Below are positions 18,397-27,996 of a stretch of 62,434 nucleotides of DNA, in pieces. The position numbers and the translations under genes are program-made. The notes below the pieces were generated by a model that saw only the letters and a list, made by a program, of their open reading frames with translations, searched no databases and was not told the origin of the DNA. The stretch lies in contig JAGFIT010000032.1 in NCBI GenBank assembly GCA_024103385.1, forward strand, positions 1-62,434. The letters are read 5' to 3'. The stretch's first letter is position 1, and each line of letters starts with the position of its first letter. The stretch is from Vicingus serpentipes (GTDB lineage Bacteria > Bacteroidota > Bacteroidia > Flavobacteriales_E > Vicingaceae).

Positions 18397-18852
18397 ATGA
18401 AATCCACTAAAAAGAAGTCTCATCCATTTTGGAAATTTTTCTGGCTTTCTTTTCTTGTACTGTCACTAGTTTATGCATGGTATTCATTTTATGCTCCTTC
18501 TAATGATATTAAATGGGAAAACAACATTACGTCTATTGAAGACCTGACCAATAATAGTTCTAATAAAAATACCTTACTTTTTTTTACAGGAAAATGGTGT
18601 TCTCCTTGCCGTATTATGAAACGTGAAGTTTTCGCTGACCAAGAGGTTGAAAAAAAAGTCAATTCTAAAGTAAATCCGGTAATTATTGATATTGACAACC
18701 CAAATACTAAGGAGATAGTAAATTATTATAAAATTGGAGCAACACCAACAACAATTATTGTTGATTCAAAAGGAGAAGTGCTGGAATATGCTGTGGGAAA
18801 AATTGACAAAAAGAAATTTCTTGAAATACTTAATAATTCCCAAAGTAAATGA
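18397..18852 (+). CDS. Membrane-anchored thioredoxin-like protein
   Basis: A 151-residue protein with an N-terminal membrane segment (residues about 11-31) and a periplasm-facing thioredoxin fold. The redox motif is W-C68-S-P-C71 in FFTGKWCSPCRIMK, and the cis-proline loop is GATPTTIIVDSKGEVL. It probably reduces disulfides or supports cytochrome or envelope assembly. It lies downstream of an attC-like palindrome and convergent to mpl, so it might be a passenger cassette rather than part of a local pathway; that is inference from context. Confidence 0.88.
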   Translation: MKSTKKKSHPFWKFFWLSFLVLSLVYAWYSFYAPSNDIKWENNITSIEDLTNNSSNKNTLLFFTGKWCSPCRIMKREVFADQEVEKKVNSKVNPVIIDIDNPNTKEIVNYYKIGATPTTIIVDSKGEVLEYAVGKIDKKKFLEILNNSQSK

Positions 18853-18874
18853 TAGTGGCTTTGCCACAACGTTC

Positions 18875-20233
18875 TCACCCCACCAACCCCTTTCCAAAAG
18901 CATTTAAGTTCACCCCATCAAAATTGCCTGAGCTCATGAGCAGCAATACACTTTTGTTCCAGTCTTTTGCTTTTAACAGCTGAAACAATTCATCCGAATT
19001 GTTATAAATTACCACATTATCAGAGGCAAAAGCAGCTTTTACCTCTTCAGGAGTAATGGCTGCAAGTTTTTTGTGTTCTAAGGTATGGTTACTGTAATAT
19101 ACATAAGCCTCATCAGCTGCTTCCATACTGTTTTTGTATTCTTTTAAAAAATCTTTATTTAAGCTGCTAAAGGTGTGTAATTCCATGCAAGCTATCAGTT
19201 TCCTATTAGGGTATTGTTTTTTCACCGCCTGTGTAGTTGCTTTTAATTTAGAAGGAGAGTGCGCAAAATCTTTGTAAATAGCAGTTGAATCGTTTTTAGC
19301 AATTAACTCCAGGCGTTTAGCAGCCCCTTTAAAATCTTGAATGGCTTCATAAAACTGTTCATCTTCTATTTTTAATTGATTACAAATTAAACGTGCTCCA
19401 TTTAAGTTTTGTAGGTTGTGGTCGCCAAATATTTCTAAAGGAATTTCATTGCCTTCTACCAATAAAGAAGTTACTCCATTATTAATCGTGTTTTCTGGCG
19501 TTTGATAGCCAATTCTATCAATATCCGGGTTGGGCGTAGTTAAGGCAATTTTATTCACCTCAGGGTCTGCTTTGCAATAAATCAGCACTCCATTCTTCTC
19601 AATTAATGTAATAAAAGTAGCAAACTGCTCTACATAATTTTCAAAAGTGGGAAACACATTAATGTGATCCCAGGCTATACCGCTAATCAAAGCAATGTTT
19701 GGGTGGTATAAATGAAACTTTGGTCTTCTATCTATTGGCGAAGAAAGGTATTCATCCCCCTCCAACACAATTATTGGAGCATCTGTTATCTTTACCATCG
19801 TATCAAAACCTTCTAATTGTGCTCCCACCATATAATCAAACTCTTTATTGCATTTTTCCAGCACATGCAACACCATAGAAGTAATGGATGTTTTACCATG
19901 GCTCCCTCCTATTACTACTCTTACCTTGTCTTTCGCTTGTTCGTAAATGTATTCCGGATAGGAATATACTTTTAACCCCAACTCTTGTGCTTTTAGCAAT
20001 TCAGGGTTATCAATACGAGCGTGCATCCCTAAAATAATAGCATCCAATTCAGGTGTTATTTTTTCAGGAAACCAACCAAACTCCTTGGGCAATAATCCGT
20101 ATTTGGCAATTCTACCTTTACTGGGTTCAAATATTTCATCATCAGAACCCGTTACATGAAATCCTTTTTGATGTAATGCAATCGCTAAGTTATGCATAGC
20201 ACTACCTCCTATTGCTATAAAATGTACTCTCAT
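18875..20233 (-). CDS. mpl: UDP-N-acetylmuramate:tripeptide ligase of peptidoglycan recycling
   Basis: Mpl joins recovered L-Ala-gamma-D-Glu-meso-DAP to UDP-MurNAc, feeding wall fragments back into peptidoglycan synthesis in the cytoplasm. The 452-residue product starts with a Rossmann-type MRVHFIAIGGSAMHNLAIAL, has the Mur-ligase ATP loop GGSHGKTSITSM (Lys114), the central EGDEYLSSPIDRRPKF segment that distinguishes Mpl from MurC, the ISGIAWDHINVFPT segment, and the C-terminal KDFAHSPSKLKAT. Length agrees with the family. It is divergent from the MBL hydrolase gene (108 bp) and convergent to the thioredoxin gene. Confidence 0.93.
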   Translation of the reverse strand: MRVHFIAIGGSAMHNLAIALHQKGFHVTGSDDEIFEPSKGRIAKYGLLPKEFGWFPEKITPELDAIILGMHARIDNPELLKAQELGLKVYSYPEYIYEQAKDKVRVVIGGSHGKTSITSMVLHVLEKCNKEFDYMVGAQLEGFDTMVKITDAPIIVLEGDEYLSSPIDRRPKFHLYHPNIALISGIAWDHINVFPTFENYVEQFATFITLIEKNGVLIYCKADPEVNKIALTTPNPDIDRIGYQTPENTINNGVTSLLVEGNEIPLEIFGDHNLQNLNGARLICNQLKIEDEQFYEAIQDFKGAAKRLELIAKNDSTAIYKDFAHSPSKLKATTQAVKKQYPNRKLIACMELHTFSSLNKDFLKEYKNSMEAADEAYVYYSNHTLEHKKLAAITPEEVKAAFASDNVVIYNNSDELFQLLKAKDWNKSVLLLMSSGNFDGVNLNAFGKGLVG

Positions 20234-20341
20234 ATAACGAACTTAGGTATTATAAGCTTTTGAAAAGCATGTTAAAAATTCAATTTTCAACAGCCTAATG
20301 TTATTTCCAAAATGGGTAACTTGCAGCATAAAATCAAAACA

Positions 20342-21181
20342 ATGAAAATTTATCCTTTAAATACTGGAAACTTTAAGTTAGATGGTGGCGCTATGTTTGG
20401 TGTAGTACCCAAATCGATATGGCAAAGAACCAACCCTGCAGATAGTAATAACATGTGCGATTGGAGCATGCGTTGTATGTTAATTGAAGATGGAGACCGC
20501 TTAATGTTGATCGACAACGGAATGGGCAACAAGCAAAATGAGAAATTTTTCAGTTACTACTATCTTTTTGGAGATGATTCTTTAGAAGGTAATTTGAACA
20601 AGTTAGGTTTTACTGCTGATGACATTACAGATGTGTTTTTAACGCATCTCCACTTCGACCATTGTGGTGGTGGTGTAAAATGGAATAAAGACAAAACCAA
20701 ATACGAACCTACTTTTAAAAATGCTACCTATTGGAGTAACTCCAAACATTGGGAATGGGCAACTGTTCCTAATCAACGAGAAAAAGCTTCTTTTCTCAAA
20801 GAAAACATTATTCCGATGCAAGAGTTTGGTCAATTGAAATTTATTGACCAGGAAGGGTTTGATTACTTTGATATTTTATTAGCTAATGGACATACCGAAT
20901 CACAAATGATCCCTCACATTAAGTACCAAGGAAAAACGGTAGTTTTTATGGCTGATTTATTGCCCTCTACAGGTCATATTCCTTTGCCTTATGTGATGGG
21001 CTATGATACTCGACCATTATTGACGTTAGATGAAAAAGGAAAATTTTTAAAAGAGGCTGCCGATAAAGAGTACATTCTGTTTTTGGAACACGACATTAAT
21101 AGTGAGTGCTGTACCGTACAACATACTGAAAAAGGAGTTCGATTAAAAGACACCTTTCAATTTAATGAATTGTTCAAATAG
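20342..21181 (+). CDS. MBL-fold metallo-hydrolase
   Basis: A 279-residue metallo-beta-lactamase-fold hydrolase. The metal-binding signature T-H102-L-H104-F-D106-H107 is intact, and later ligands are visible in NGHTESQMIPHI, FMADLLPSTGH and LFLEHD. I use the ATG at 20342 because the preceding ten residues from 20312 look non-conserved; there is no signal peptide, so it is cytoplasmic. The substrate cannot be deduced; quorum-lactonase-like and general hydrolase roles both fit. The DUF4476 gene follows after 19 bp. Confidence 0.88.
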   Translation: MKIYPLNTGNFKLDGGAMFGVVPKSIWQRTNPADSNNMCDWSMRCMLIEDGDRLMLIDNGMGNKQNEKFFSYYYLFGDDSLEGNLNKLGFTADDITDVFLTHLHFDHCGGGVKWNKDKTKYEPTFKNATYWSNSKHWEWATVPNQREKASFLKENIIPMQEFGQLKFIDQEGFDYFDILLANGHTESQMIPHIKYQGKTVVFMADLLPSTGHIPLPYVMGYDTRPLLTLDEKGKFLKEAADKEYILFLEHDINSECCTVQHTEKGVRLKDTFQFNELFK

Positions 21182-21200
21182 TTTATACGTTTAAAGTTGA

Positions 21201-22004
21201 ATGTTAAAAGTTAGAAGCATATTATTCAAAGCCAGCTCTTTTACCTTGCTTTACTTGCTATCTTTCAACTCCATTGCCCAAAGTACTAACACCATTTTTA
21301 AAGGAAAAACACCTTTTAAAGTGAGCATTAATAACACCCTACAACATCAGAAGTACACCAACAACCTAAATATAAGTCTTTACGGAGAACAGTATTACAA
21401 TATTAAAATTGAGTTTGAAAACGATACTACTATACTCCAAAAGAACATTTATATCATTGACAATGGCTTAGCCTATTTTTTTGAGGTTACGTTAAAAGAT
21501 TTTAAACTGAAAAAGATTACCCCAAATCAATTGTTAGAAAAAGAAGAAAATCTACTTGCTATTACCTACACAGGAAAAAAGCTCATAGTTGAAAATATGC
21601 TTGCGGATACGCTACAAGAGGACACTACTTATACGCCTCCTTTTGATAGTTATTATGAGTTAGAAGATTACAATGGGATTATTACCTGCCCTTGGCCCAT
21701 TAAACCAGAAGAATTAGCTGAATTAAAAGGAATTCTCAACTCCCAACCGATAGACGATAGTAAATTTGAAAAAATAAAAGAACGTGTTTTAGATAGTGAT
21801 TCGCTATGCATTATGGTGAGTCAGGTAGCAGAACTGATTCCATTATTTCAATACGAAGATACCAAGTTGATTTTTGCAAAATTTATACTTCCTTCTATTT
21901 TTGACATGGATAACATTGGAAAACTAGAAACCGTTTTTGAGTTTGAAAATAGTGTGGATGAGTTAAAGGAGATAGCGAAGAAAATTAAATCTTCAATTGA
22001 ATAG
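21201..22004 (+). CDS. Secreted DUF4476 protein
   Basis: A 267-residue exported protein. Residues 1-27 form a signal peptide ending in FNSIAQ. The middle is beta-rich. The C-terminal ~95 residues match DUF4476: a CPWPIKPEEL start, LNSQPIDDSKFEKIKERVLD, the QVAELIPLFQYEDTKLIFAKF segment, and FEFENSVDELKEIA. The function of DUF4476 is unknown, though it is widespread in Bacteroidota. The signal-peptide region coincides with a pyrimidine-rich repeat (see findings). The 3' end overlaps the convergent TonB receptor gene by 20 bp. Confidence 0.8.
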   Translation: MLKVRSILFKASSFTLLYLLSFNSIAQSTNTIFKGKTPFKVSINNTLQHQKYTNNLNISLYGEQYYNIKIEFENDTTILQKNIYIIDNGLAYFFEVTLKDFKLKKITPNQLLEKEENLLAITYTGKKLIVENMLADTLQEDTTYTPPFDSYYELEDYNGIITCPWPIKPEELAELKGILNSQPIDDSKFEKIKERVLDSDSLCIMVSQVAELIPLFQYEDTKLIFAKFILPSIFDMDNIGKLETVFEFENSVDELKEIAKKIKSSIE

Positions 22005-24459
22005 TAAAATAATAACTTCTAATTGAAGATGGTATAATTCCTGGTCCGGGGTAGCCTGTCGCTCTTCTAGTAAAATAGCTTTCATTGGTTAGGTTGTTTA
22101 CCCCCGACTCAAATCGAATCTTATCAAAATCAAATTTAAAAGATAAATCCATCACCGCATAAGAAGGGATTGTTCCTATAATTGCATTGGGTATAAATAC
22201 AAGCTCACCATTTTTATCTTTCCCTGCGTTAGTAGCATCAGAATAATGCTCTTTGGTAAAACTGTATTGGTAACTAGCAGAAAAGTTCTTGTATGCTACA
22301 GTTAAACCTGTTTTAAAAGTAACAGGAGGAACCGATTCTACCAACTTATCATCAAAAGCGCTGTTTTTAGAACCCGTGTAACGAGCATCAATATAAGAAA
22401 CGTTTCCAAATGTAGTGAACGAAAAATGACTGGTATCACTAAAAATAATTTTCCACCAATCCAATTCAACAACAGCTTCTACCCCTCTGATTGTTGCTTT
22501 TGAAACATTAGTTCGATACCGGTAAGGAATAAATGTTTTTTCATCTACTTGATCTATACTCCCTATTCTATTATCGTACAATAAAACAAATCCTGAAACA
22601 TCATAACTTAGTTTTCTCCCAACAAAACCCCTTACTCCCAAATCAAAATTATAGCCTGTTTCGTCTTCCAAATCAGGATCTATTCTAAAGTTTTTGTTTT
22701 TAATCTGCATATCAGAAAAATTGATGCTTCTATAGTTTTGCGTAAAGTTGGCATAAACATCCAGCGTATCATTGAACTTGTAATTAACTCCTAACCCTCC
22801 TATTACAAAAGACCTGCTATTCGATCTATTTTCAGTCCATGTAGTATCAAAGATGGGGTTTTCTGCTAAATCATAAATAATTTCTCGGTAACTTCCATCA
22901 GCAGTGGTGTTGATATTTTCGTAACGAACTCCAGGAGTAATACTCCACCTATTTCCTAAACGGAAAATGTGCTCCGCAAAAAAAGCATAATTCGTGCTTG
23001 GAAATTGATAATCAGACCCTTCTAAATTATCAGGATTATTGTAGGTAAAATTTGGTAAATCGGTGGTATCTGCTTTTCCTTGCTGGCTTGAGTTAAAACC
23101 TTTGTAAAAACGTCCTCCAACAACAAAAGCCCAAGTCTGTTTTCCAACATCATAAAGATGTAATAACCTCGTTTCATTCCCCCAATTTTTAAATTCTCCT
23201 GCTATTAAATCCCTTTCTTCCTGAACATTATCTGGTCTACTAATATTTCCTAAAATTCCTAATGCTTTTCTTGAAGCATGTAATCCAAAAAACTGTGATT
23301 TAATTTTAGTTTTCGGATTAAACTCATAGTTAAAAGCTGTTGCAAATAAATTCCAATCTACCTCAAACCAATTACGTGCTCTTTTAGAAGTTATAGGGTC
23401 TTTATAAAACTCTTTATCTGTTAACCCTCCTGGTTGTTGGGTTAAATAATACATCTTGGTATATTCAATGTTTACGGAAGCCTTCTCTGATAAATGATGA
23501 GTTAAATTAATTGCTCCCGAATATACTTCAAACTCAGAGTTGGGTCGCCATTCATTTCCCTTCTTTAATTGAAAATAACCATACCCTTTCCATGTTCCCT
23601 CCTTAAAACCAACGCTCATAAAAGAATTATTCAAATTAAAAGAACCAAATGTGTGACGATAAATAACTTCTAAATCTTTATCTACCGGACCATCATGAAG
23701 TTTAAAATTTAATAACCCTCCAAATTGGGTTCCAAATTGCAACGATGCCGCACCTCTTATTAATTGAATTTCTTTAATAGCCTCTGAAGGCGGAGTGTAA
23801 TAACTTTCAGGATAACCCAAAGCATCTGCGCTAATATCGTATCCATTCTGTCTAGTATTAAAATTGGAAGTTCTGTTAGGATTTAACCCCCTGCCTCCTA
23901 TTCCTAACTGCACACCGGCTCCATCACTTTCCCAAATATTTAATCCAGGTATCCTTGAATAAATTTGTCGTCCTTGATTGGTTGCCTTATTAGCATTGAT
24001 CTCTGCCAACTGTATTACTTCATTTTTTTTCCCTTGACTAATCATAACCCCTTCAATAGAACGCATTCTAGTCATCGTACCCATCCCTTCCTTTTCTGAA
24101 ACAATTTCAACAGATTCTAATGTTTTTACTTCTTTTTTTAACTCTGAATTTAAAACCAACTCTTTTTGATTAAGTGTTATTCTTTTTTCTAATTTAACGT
24201 ACCCTACAAAATGAAACACCAATGTGTAATCACCAAATGGCACATTTTTTAGTAAATACACTCCTTCTTCATTGGTTTGAGTAGCTTGTTTATTTTCCAA
24301 TAAATAAACGGTACAAAAAGGAATTTTTTCATTGGTATTAGATTTTACACTACCCGATATATTTCCTTTATTTTGAGCAAATAACAAAGTGGGCAGCATA
24401 AAAAATACTACCCACAATTTTGAACTAAGCTTAACTATTATACTAAAATCAATCCCCAT
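21985..24459 (-). CDS. TonB-dependent outer-membrane receptor, FecA-like
   Basis: An 824-residue outer-membrane receptor for active uptake, probably of an iron complex. After a signal peptide (residues 1-29, ending LFAQ) comes a carboxypeptidase-like regulatory domain (about 32-115; FVGYVKLEKR), the plug (about 130-255; SRIPGLNIWESDGAG, then IQLIRGAASLQFGTQFGGLL) and a 22-strand-type barrel to the C-terminus, with TonB-receptor motifs such as FDLGVRGFVG and LTNESYFTRRATGYPGPG. The ATG lies inside the end of the imelysin gene (11-bp overlap), so translation is coupled. Its operon partners, imelysin and DUF4856, support an iron role. The specific ligand is not readable. Confidence 0.93.
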   Translation of the reverse strand: MGIDFSIIVKLSSKLWVVFFMLPTLLFAQNKGNISGSVKSNTNEKIPFCTVYLLENKQATQTNEEGVYLLKNVPFGDYTLVFHFVGYVKLEKRITLNQKELVLNSELKKEVKTLESVEIVSEKEGMGTMTRMRSIEGVMISQGKKNEVIQLAEINANKATNQGRQIYSRIPGLNIWESDGAGVQLGIGGRGLNPNRTSNFNTRQNGYDISADALGYPESYYTPPSEAIKEIQLIRGAASLQFGTQFGGLLNFKLHDGPVDKDLEVIYRHTFGSFNLNNSFMSVGFKEGTWKGYGYFQLKKGNEWRPNSEFEVYSGAINLTHHLSEKASVNIEYTKMYYLTQQPGGLTDKEFYKDPITSKRARNWFEVDWNLFATAFNYEFNPKTKIKSQFFGLHASRKALGILGNISRPDNVQEERDLIAGEFKNWGNETRLLHLYDVGKQTWAFVVGGRFYKGFNSSQQGKADTTDLPNFTYNNPDNLEGSDYQFPSTNYAFFAEHIFRLGNRWSITPGVRYENINTTADGSYREIIYDLAENPIFDTTWTENRSNSRSFVIGGLGVNYKFNDTLDVYANFTQNYRSINFSDMQIKNKNFRIDPDLEDETGYNFDLGVRGFVGRKLSYDVSGFVLLYDNRIGSIDQVDEKTFIPYRYRTNVSKATIRGVEAVVELDWWKIIFSDTSHFSFTTFGNVSYIDARYTGSKNSAFDDKLVESVPPVTFKTGLTVAYKNFSASYQYSFTKEHYSDATNAGKDKNGELVFIPNAIIGTIPSYAVMDLSFKFDFDKIRFESGVNNLTNESYFTRRATGYPGPGIIPSSIRSYYFTIQLKI

Positions 24460-25585
24460 CCGTATCTTGATATGTAATTAGTACCTCTAAAGCATTTGTC
24501 ATTTCTATTTTTATATAAGGAACTAACATTTGCATTTTTTGATACACTGCTTCCACACCTGATTGGTTATTTACCACCTCATTACTCAAAGGGTCGTTTA
24601 TGTTTCCTAACTCTACCTGAATAGCACTAAATTGATTATTAATTACTGTCGATAACGGTTGCCCATTATTTTGTGCATTTACAAAATTCATATAATCATC
24701 TAGCCCTTCTCCATTTACTGTAGAAATATAGCCTTTTCCTTGAATAAAGTTTTGTATTGATGTTAACGAACGATAAACATAAGGCAATGACTGGTTTGAG
24801 TAATAAGCTTCTACATGCTCTGGCATTGGTAATTGAGAAAAACCATTAAACACTCCAGCAGGTAAACCTACCTTGCCTTTTCTAATGTAGCCTTCATAAT
24901 GCTGACTTATTGCATTTACGACATCACTAATAGAACTTCCTTGTGCATTACTTGCACTATTATTGATAAAAGCAGTGCCATAACTACTATTCCAATCATT
25001 ATATACAGTAGAAGCATTAGTTTCTATTTCCGATGCAACATCTTGCAAATAAGTTTTTGCATTAACGGTATTGGTATAATAATTCACAATATCAGCATCA
25101 ACAGCCGCTATACCATTTAATAAAAAATCCAGTGCCTGAAAACCTTTTGCATCAAAATTAGAAGCTGCCTGCAAATTATATACTCCAGAAGATATATTAC
25201 TTTTAATTAAAGCAGTATCAACAGGATAAATGTTTGTTTGTGCTCTTAAGCTTATATTCGCTGCCGGACCAAATTCTAAGAAAGCAACATCTTGCCATAT
25301 CAACAAACTGATCTCCCATTCTGTTCTTAAGTTTTGTAACGATAGTATCGTTGGAGATGCAATAAACGAGTCTACCTCATTATTTAATATTTTCACCTGA
25401 TTGTAATAAGCAGCATACGCAGGTTGAATGTATTGATGAGTATAATTATTAAGCAAAGCAGTTCTATCATATTCCTCAGGATCTTTATCTTCTGGAATAA
25501 CGGGATCTTTATCTTTACTACACCCTATTAAAATTAACAAGCTAAAGACAAATAGTAACTTAAATAAAATTTGATCCTTTTTCAT
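24449..25585 (-). CDS. Imelysin-family (M75-like) lipoprotein
   Basis: A 378-residue lipoprotein (lipobox LILIGC, Cys22) of the imelysin/IrpA type, implicated in iron uptake in several bacteria. Helical segments such as YIQPAYAAYYNQVKILNNEV, WEISLLIWQDVAFLEFGPA and KGFQALDFLLNG match the family. The family's GxHxxE motif is here G-F-Q-A-L-D, that is with Gln and Asp in place of His and Glu. Bacteroidota relatives also vary at this spot, so this may be a subfamily trait. It is the middle gene of the DUF4856-imelysin-TonB receptor operon and overlaps the receptor gene by 11 bp. Confidence 0.88.
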   Translation of the reverse strand: MKKDQILFKLLFVFSLLILIGCSKDKDPVIPEDKDPEEYDRTALLNNYTHQYIQPAYAAYYNQVKILNNEVDSFIASPTILSLQNLRTEWEISLLIWQDVAFLEFGPAANISLRAQTNIYPVDTALIKSNISSGVYNLQAASNFDAKGFQALDFLLNGIAAVDADIVNYYTNTVNAKTYLQDVASEIETNASTVYNDWNSSYGTAFINNSASNAQGSSISDVVNAISQHYEGYIRKGKVGLPAGVFNGFSQLPMPEHVEAYYSNQSLPYVYRSLTSIQNFIQGKGYISTVNGEGLDDYMNFVNAQNNGQPLSTVINNQFSAIQVELGNINDPLSNEVVNNQSGVEAVYQKMQMLVPYIKIEMTNALEVLITYQDTDGD

Positions 25586-25729
25586 TACCTCTCTTTTTAT
25601 TAGGATTTATTTACAATAAAATCAATAACGACTTTAGGGCTGACTTTGTCAACCCTAAAGAATTATACCATAATAACTGTAACTATTCCTATCTTCTTTT
25701 TCATTATTTAATTTCTACAAAAATAACTA

Positions 25730-26899
25730 TTAAAGACTTGCTTTAACACTTGTTAATCCTGTTTTTGAAGCAATTAAATCAATTGCATTATTAATGTCAG
25801 AAATAGTGATATTCTCAAAATCATTAATGTAACTAAGCACCGTATCAATTTCTGCAGTAGTCATTCCTGTAGAAGAAATAGCATTATAACCATATCTTAA
25901 TCCATCTATTAAACCTTTGGCTTCTGATAACTCATGATTCCTTACACATGGATTGTTAATACTGGCTTTCACTTTATTCAAATAACTAATTGCAGTTCCT
26001 GCACAAACTCTCTCCATTTCATTTCTAATAATAATGATTTGAGCATCTCTTGTTGCATAATCTTTATTATCAATAGCAGCTCTACCTTTTCTAAAAGCAT
26101 TACCTAGTATTGTTGCTGAACCTAAAACACTTTCTCTTGAGTTGGTATATTTACCCCAAAAACGATTGGTTCCATTTGTAGGGTAATCTACTTCAGAAGT
26201 AAAGTAACCATAAGCTTCATCCCAATGGTGTTGCATTTCTGTATAATTCTTGCCTGATACTAAAGCCGTATTGTCATCATCGTTCAATGTACCCAGATAA
26301 TTTACAGTCATTTGATTCATAAATACTGCACACATCAATCCTTTTTCAAGCAATTCTTTGTACTCATAACCTGCTCCTGATTGTAAATAACTCTTTGTTC
26401 CATTAGTCCAAACTCCACCCTGTCCATATGTTTCAGCAGAATTGGAATAATTCAAATTACTTAGTAAGTCTACAGAGTCCATATAGTTTTCAAACATTGT
26501 TTGAATACCTATATCTCCTGCTGCTGTTTTATCTTTTAGTTGTTTAGTTGAGCCCGTCAGTCCTAAACTCGGTGCATCAATCCATGTGTACCCATTATTA
26601 GCATACATATTTTTTAATGTCGTTGCATCTATAAACGTTCCTAAAGTGTTTCCTGACTTGATGTAAGCTATCATCTCATCTGCCATTTCTAAACGCTGCT
26701 GTTGCCCACTAAAATCAACTGTACTTGCCCCTGTTCCATCCTCAAAAGCATAAGTAGCAGGAACACTATATCCTGAAGTTGACGGTGTTGTGGTTGTTAC
26801 CTTTGGTGCCGGGGGGTCTTCATCTTTTGAACACCCTATTGCAAATACAACAGTACTTGCTATCATTAAATTTTTAACTGTATTTTTATTGAATCTCAT
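25730..26899 (-). CDS. DUF4856 lipoprotein
   Basis: A 389-residue lipoprotein (Cys23 in FAIGCSKDED), with a Thr/Pro linker and then the DUF4856 domain, recognised by YAFEDGTGASTVDFSGQQQR, the LKNMYANNGYTW segment, the HHWDEAYGYFTS helix, and the C-terminal YLNKVKASINNPCVRNHELS. DUF4856 is an all-helical, imelysin-related fold that usually occurs next to imelysin and a TonB receptor, as here. It is the first gene of that operon. The upstream region carries a Fur-box-like palindrome (26936-26958) and a NarL-like palindrome (26995-27010), so expression is likely to respond to iron and to a second signal. Confidence 0.9.
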   Translation of the reverse strand: MRFNKNTVKNLMIASTVVFAIGCSKDEDPPAPKVTTTTPSTSGYSVPATYAFEDGTGASTVDFSGQQQRLEMADEMIAYIKSGNTLGTFIDATTLKNMYANNGYTWIDAPSLGLTGSTKQLKDKTAAGDIGIQTMFENYMDSVDLLSNLNYSNSAETYGQGGVWTNGTKSYLQSGAGYEYKELLEKGLMCAVFMNQMTVNYLGTLNDDDNTALVSGKNYTEMQHHWDEAYGYFTSEVDYPTNGTNRFWGKYTNSRESVLGSATILGNAFRKGRAAIDNKDYATRDAQIIIIRNEMERVCAGTAISYLNKVKASINNPCVRNHELSEAKGLIDGLRYGYNAISSTGMTTAEIDTVLSYINDFENITISDINNAIDLIASKTGLTSVKASL

Positions 26900-26935
26900 C
26901 TTTGAAAATTTATATGTGTTTATCTTTTTTTGTTT

Positions 26936-26958
26936 TTATTTAGACTAATTCTAAATAA
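26936..26958. promoter_or_regulatory. Fur-box-like palindrome upstream of the DUF4856 operon
   Basis: TTATTTAGA-CTAAT-TCTAAATAA: perfect 9-bp arms with a 5-bp spacer, 36 bp before the DUF4856 start codon. The same arms and spacer length occur at 28658-28680. The sequence agrees with what I recall of Fur-type boxes in flavobacteria. Confidence 0.65.
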
Positions 26959-26994
26959 CAAAACAAAAGTAAATGAGGAATTAAAAACTGACAA

Positions 26995-27010
26995 TACCTT
27001 AAATGTGGTA
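26995..27010. promoter_or_regulatory. NarL-like 7-2-7 palindrome upstream of the DUF4856 operon
   Basis: Read in the direction of transcription: TACCACA-TT-TAAGGTA, an inverted repeat of two 7-mers with a 2-bp centre, 95 bp before the DUF4856 start. It is nearly identical to the site at 27997-28012, including about three flanking bases on each side. Confidence 0.6.
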
Positions 27011-27012
27011 TT

Positions 27013-27960
27013 TTACTTTTTTAGTCTAAAGTAAAGGTTCTTAAAAGGAGAAAATAGGTTTTGAGTAAGAGAACGATAGGAGTCATCCTCCTCGCCCAAG
27101 CCAAAAGTAATCTCCTTAACATCTTTAGATTTAATTAAGGTTCCAAAAAGATAATCCCAAATAGCTAACCTAGACCCTAAGTTAGTATCAAAATGCTCCT
27201 TTTTATTACTGTGATGGATTTGATGCTGAAAAGGGCTAATCAAAATATTTTCCAAAAAATCAAAATAAGTCAACTTAACATGAGAGTGGCGAAGGTTAGC
27301 CCCAAAAAAGAAAAATAAAAAATTTAACACATTTATCCCTAAAAAAGTAATTAGATGTACACTACCATTTCCTAAATAAAGAAACACTCCTGTTATTAGC
27401 GCTTTTACCATTAAAGTCCCTAAATTATTTATAATTAATTCTATGGGGTGTATCCGATATTGTGTAAAAGGATTTAACTCTGTTGCTGCATGATGTATTT
27501 TATGAAATTCCCATAAAACAGGGATTTTATGCATCAAATAATGAATAAAAAAACTAAGAAAGTCATTCACAACAACTATACATACTGTATATAAAAGAAC
27601 AATGGTACTTATTGACCAATTTAAATTAGATACGCCAAAACTCTCAATAAGATATTTATTTATTCCTTCTGCAACATACAGTACATACACTATTACTGGC
27701 GCAATAATGAGCACCTTGATTAAACTATTAAAAAATATTAATAAGTAATCTATTTTTGCAGAATTACCCATCCATCTTTTTCTACTAAAAAAATAATCGG
27801 CAAAGGATGTCTTTTCCTTAGACCTATAATAAACATATAAGGCTAGAAGAAAAGAGGTAAATAAATAAAGAATAAATACCCGTTTATTTGGTGAGAACAA
27901 ATAGGTAAATGGCATTTTGATTACTTCAGCAACTATATCTACTATATCGGCAGGTAACAT
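27013..27960 (-). CDS. Sterol desaturase / fatty acid hydroxylase family membrane protein
   Basis: A 315-residue integral membrane diiron oxygenase-like protein with four or more membrane segments. The eight-histidine clusters are intact: H140-x3-H144 (FFIHYLMHK), H153-x2-H156-H157 (EFHKIHHAA), His171 (YRIHPIE) and the C-terminal HQIHHS. It probably hydroxylates or desaturates a lipid such as a fatty acid or carotenoid; the substrate is unknown. It stands between the LuxR-type regulator and the iron operon on the same strand, with a NarL-like palindrome 36 bp before its start, the same site as is found before the iron operon. That suggests coordinated control of this iron-containing enzyme. 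Confidence 0.9.
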   Translation of the reverse strand: MLPADIVDIVAEVIKMPFTYLFSPNKRVFILYLFTSFLLALYVYYRSKEKTSFADYFFSRKRWMGNSAKIDYLLIFFNSLIKVLIIAPVIVYVLYVAEGINKYLIESFGVSNLNWSISTIVLLYTVCIVVVNDFLSFFIHYLMHKIPVLWEFHKIHHAATELNPFTQYRIHPIELIINNLGTLMVKALITGVFLYLGNGSVHLITFLGINVLNFLFFFFGANLRHSHVKLTYFDFLENILISPFQHQIHHSNKKEHFDTNLGSRLAIWDYLFGTLIKSKDVKEITFGLGEEDDSYRSLTQNLFSPFKNLYFRLKK

Positions 27961-27996
27961 TATTCGAAATTACTTATTCTAAATTGATGAACACAA

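Noticed and set aside
18855-18867. Terminator GTGGC-TTT-GCCAC between the thioredoxin and mpl genes
   Set aside because: The stem is only 5 bp and no T-run follows on either strand.
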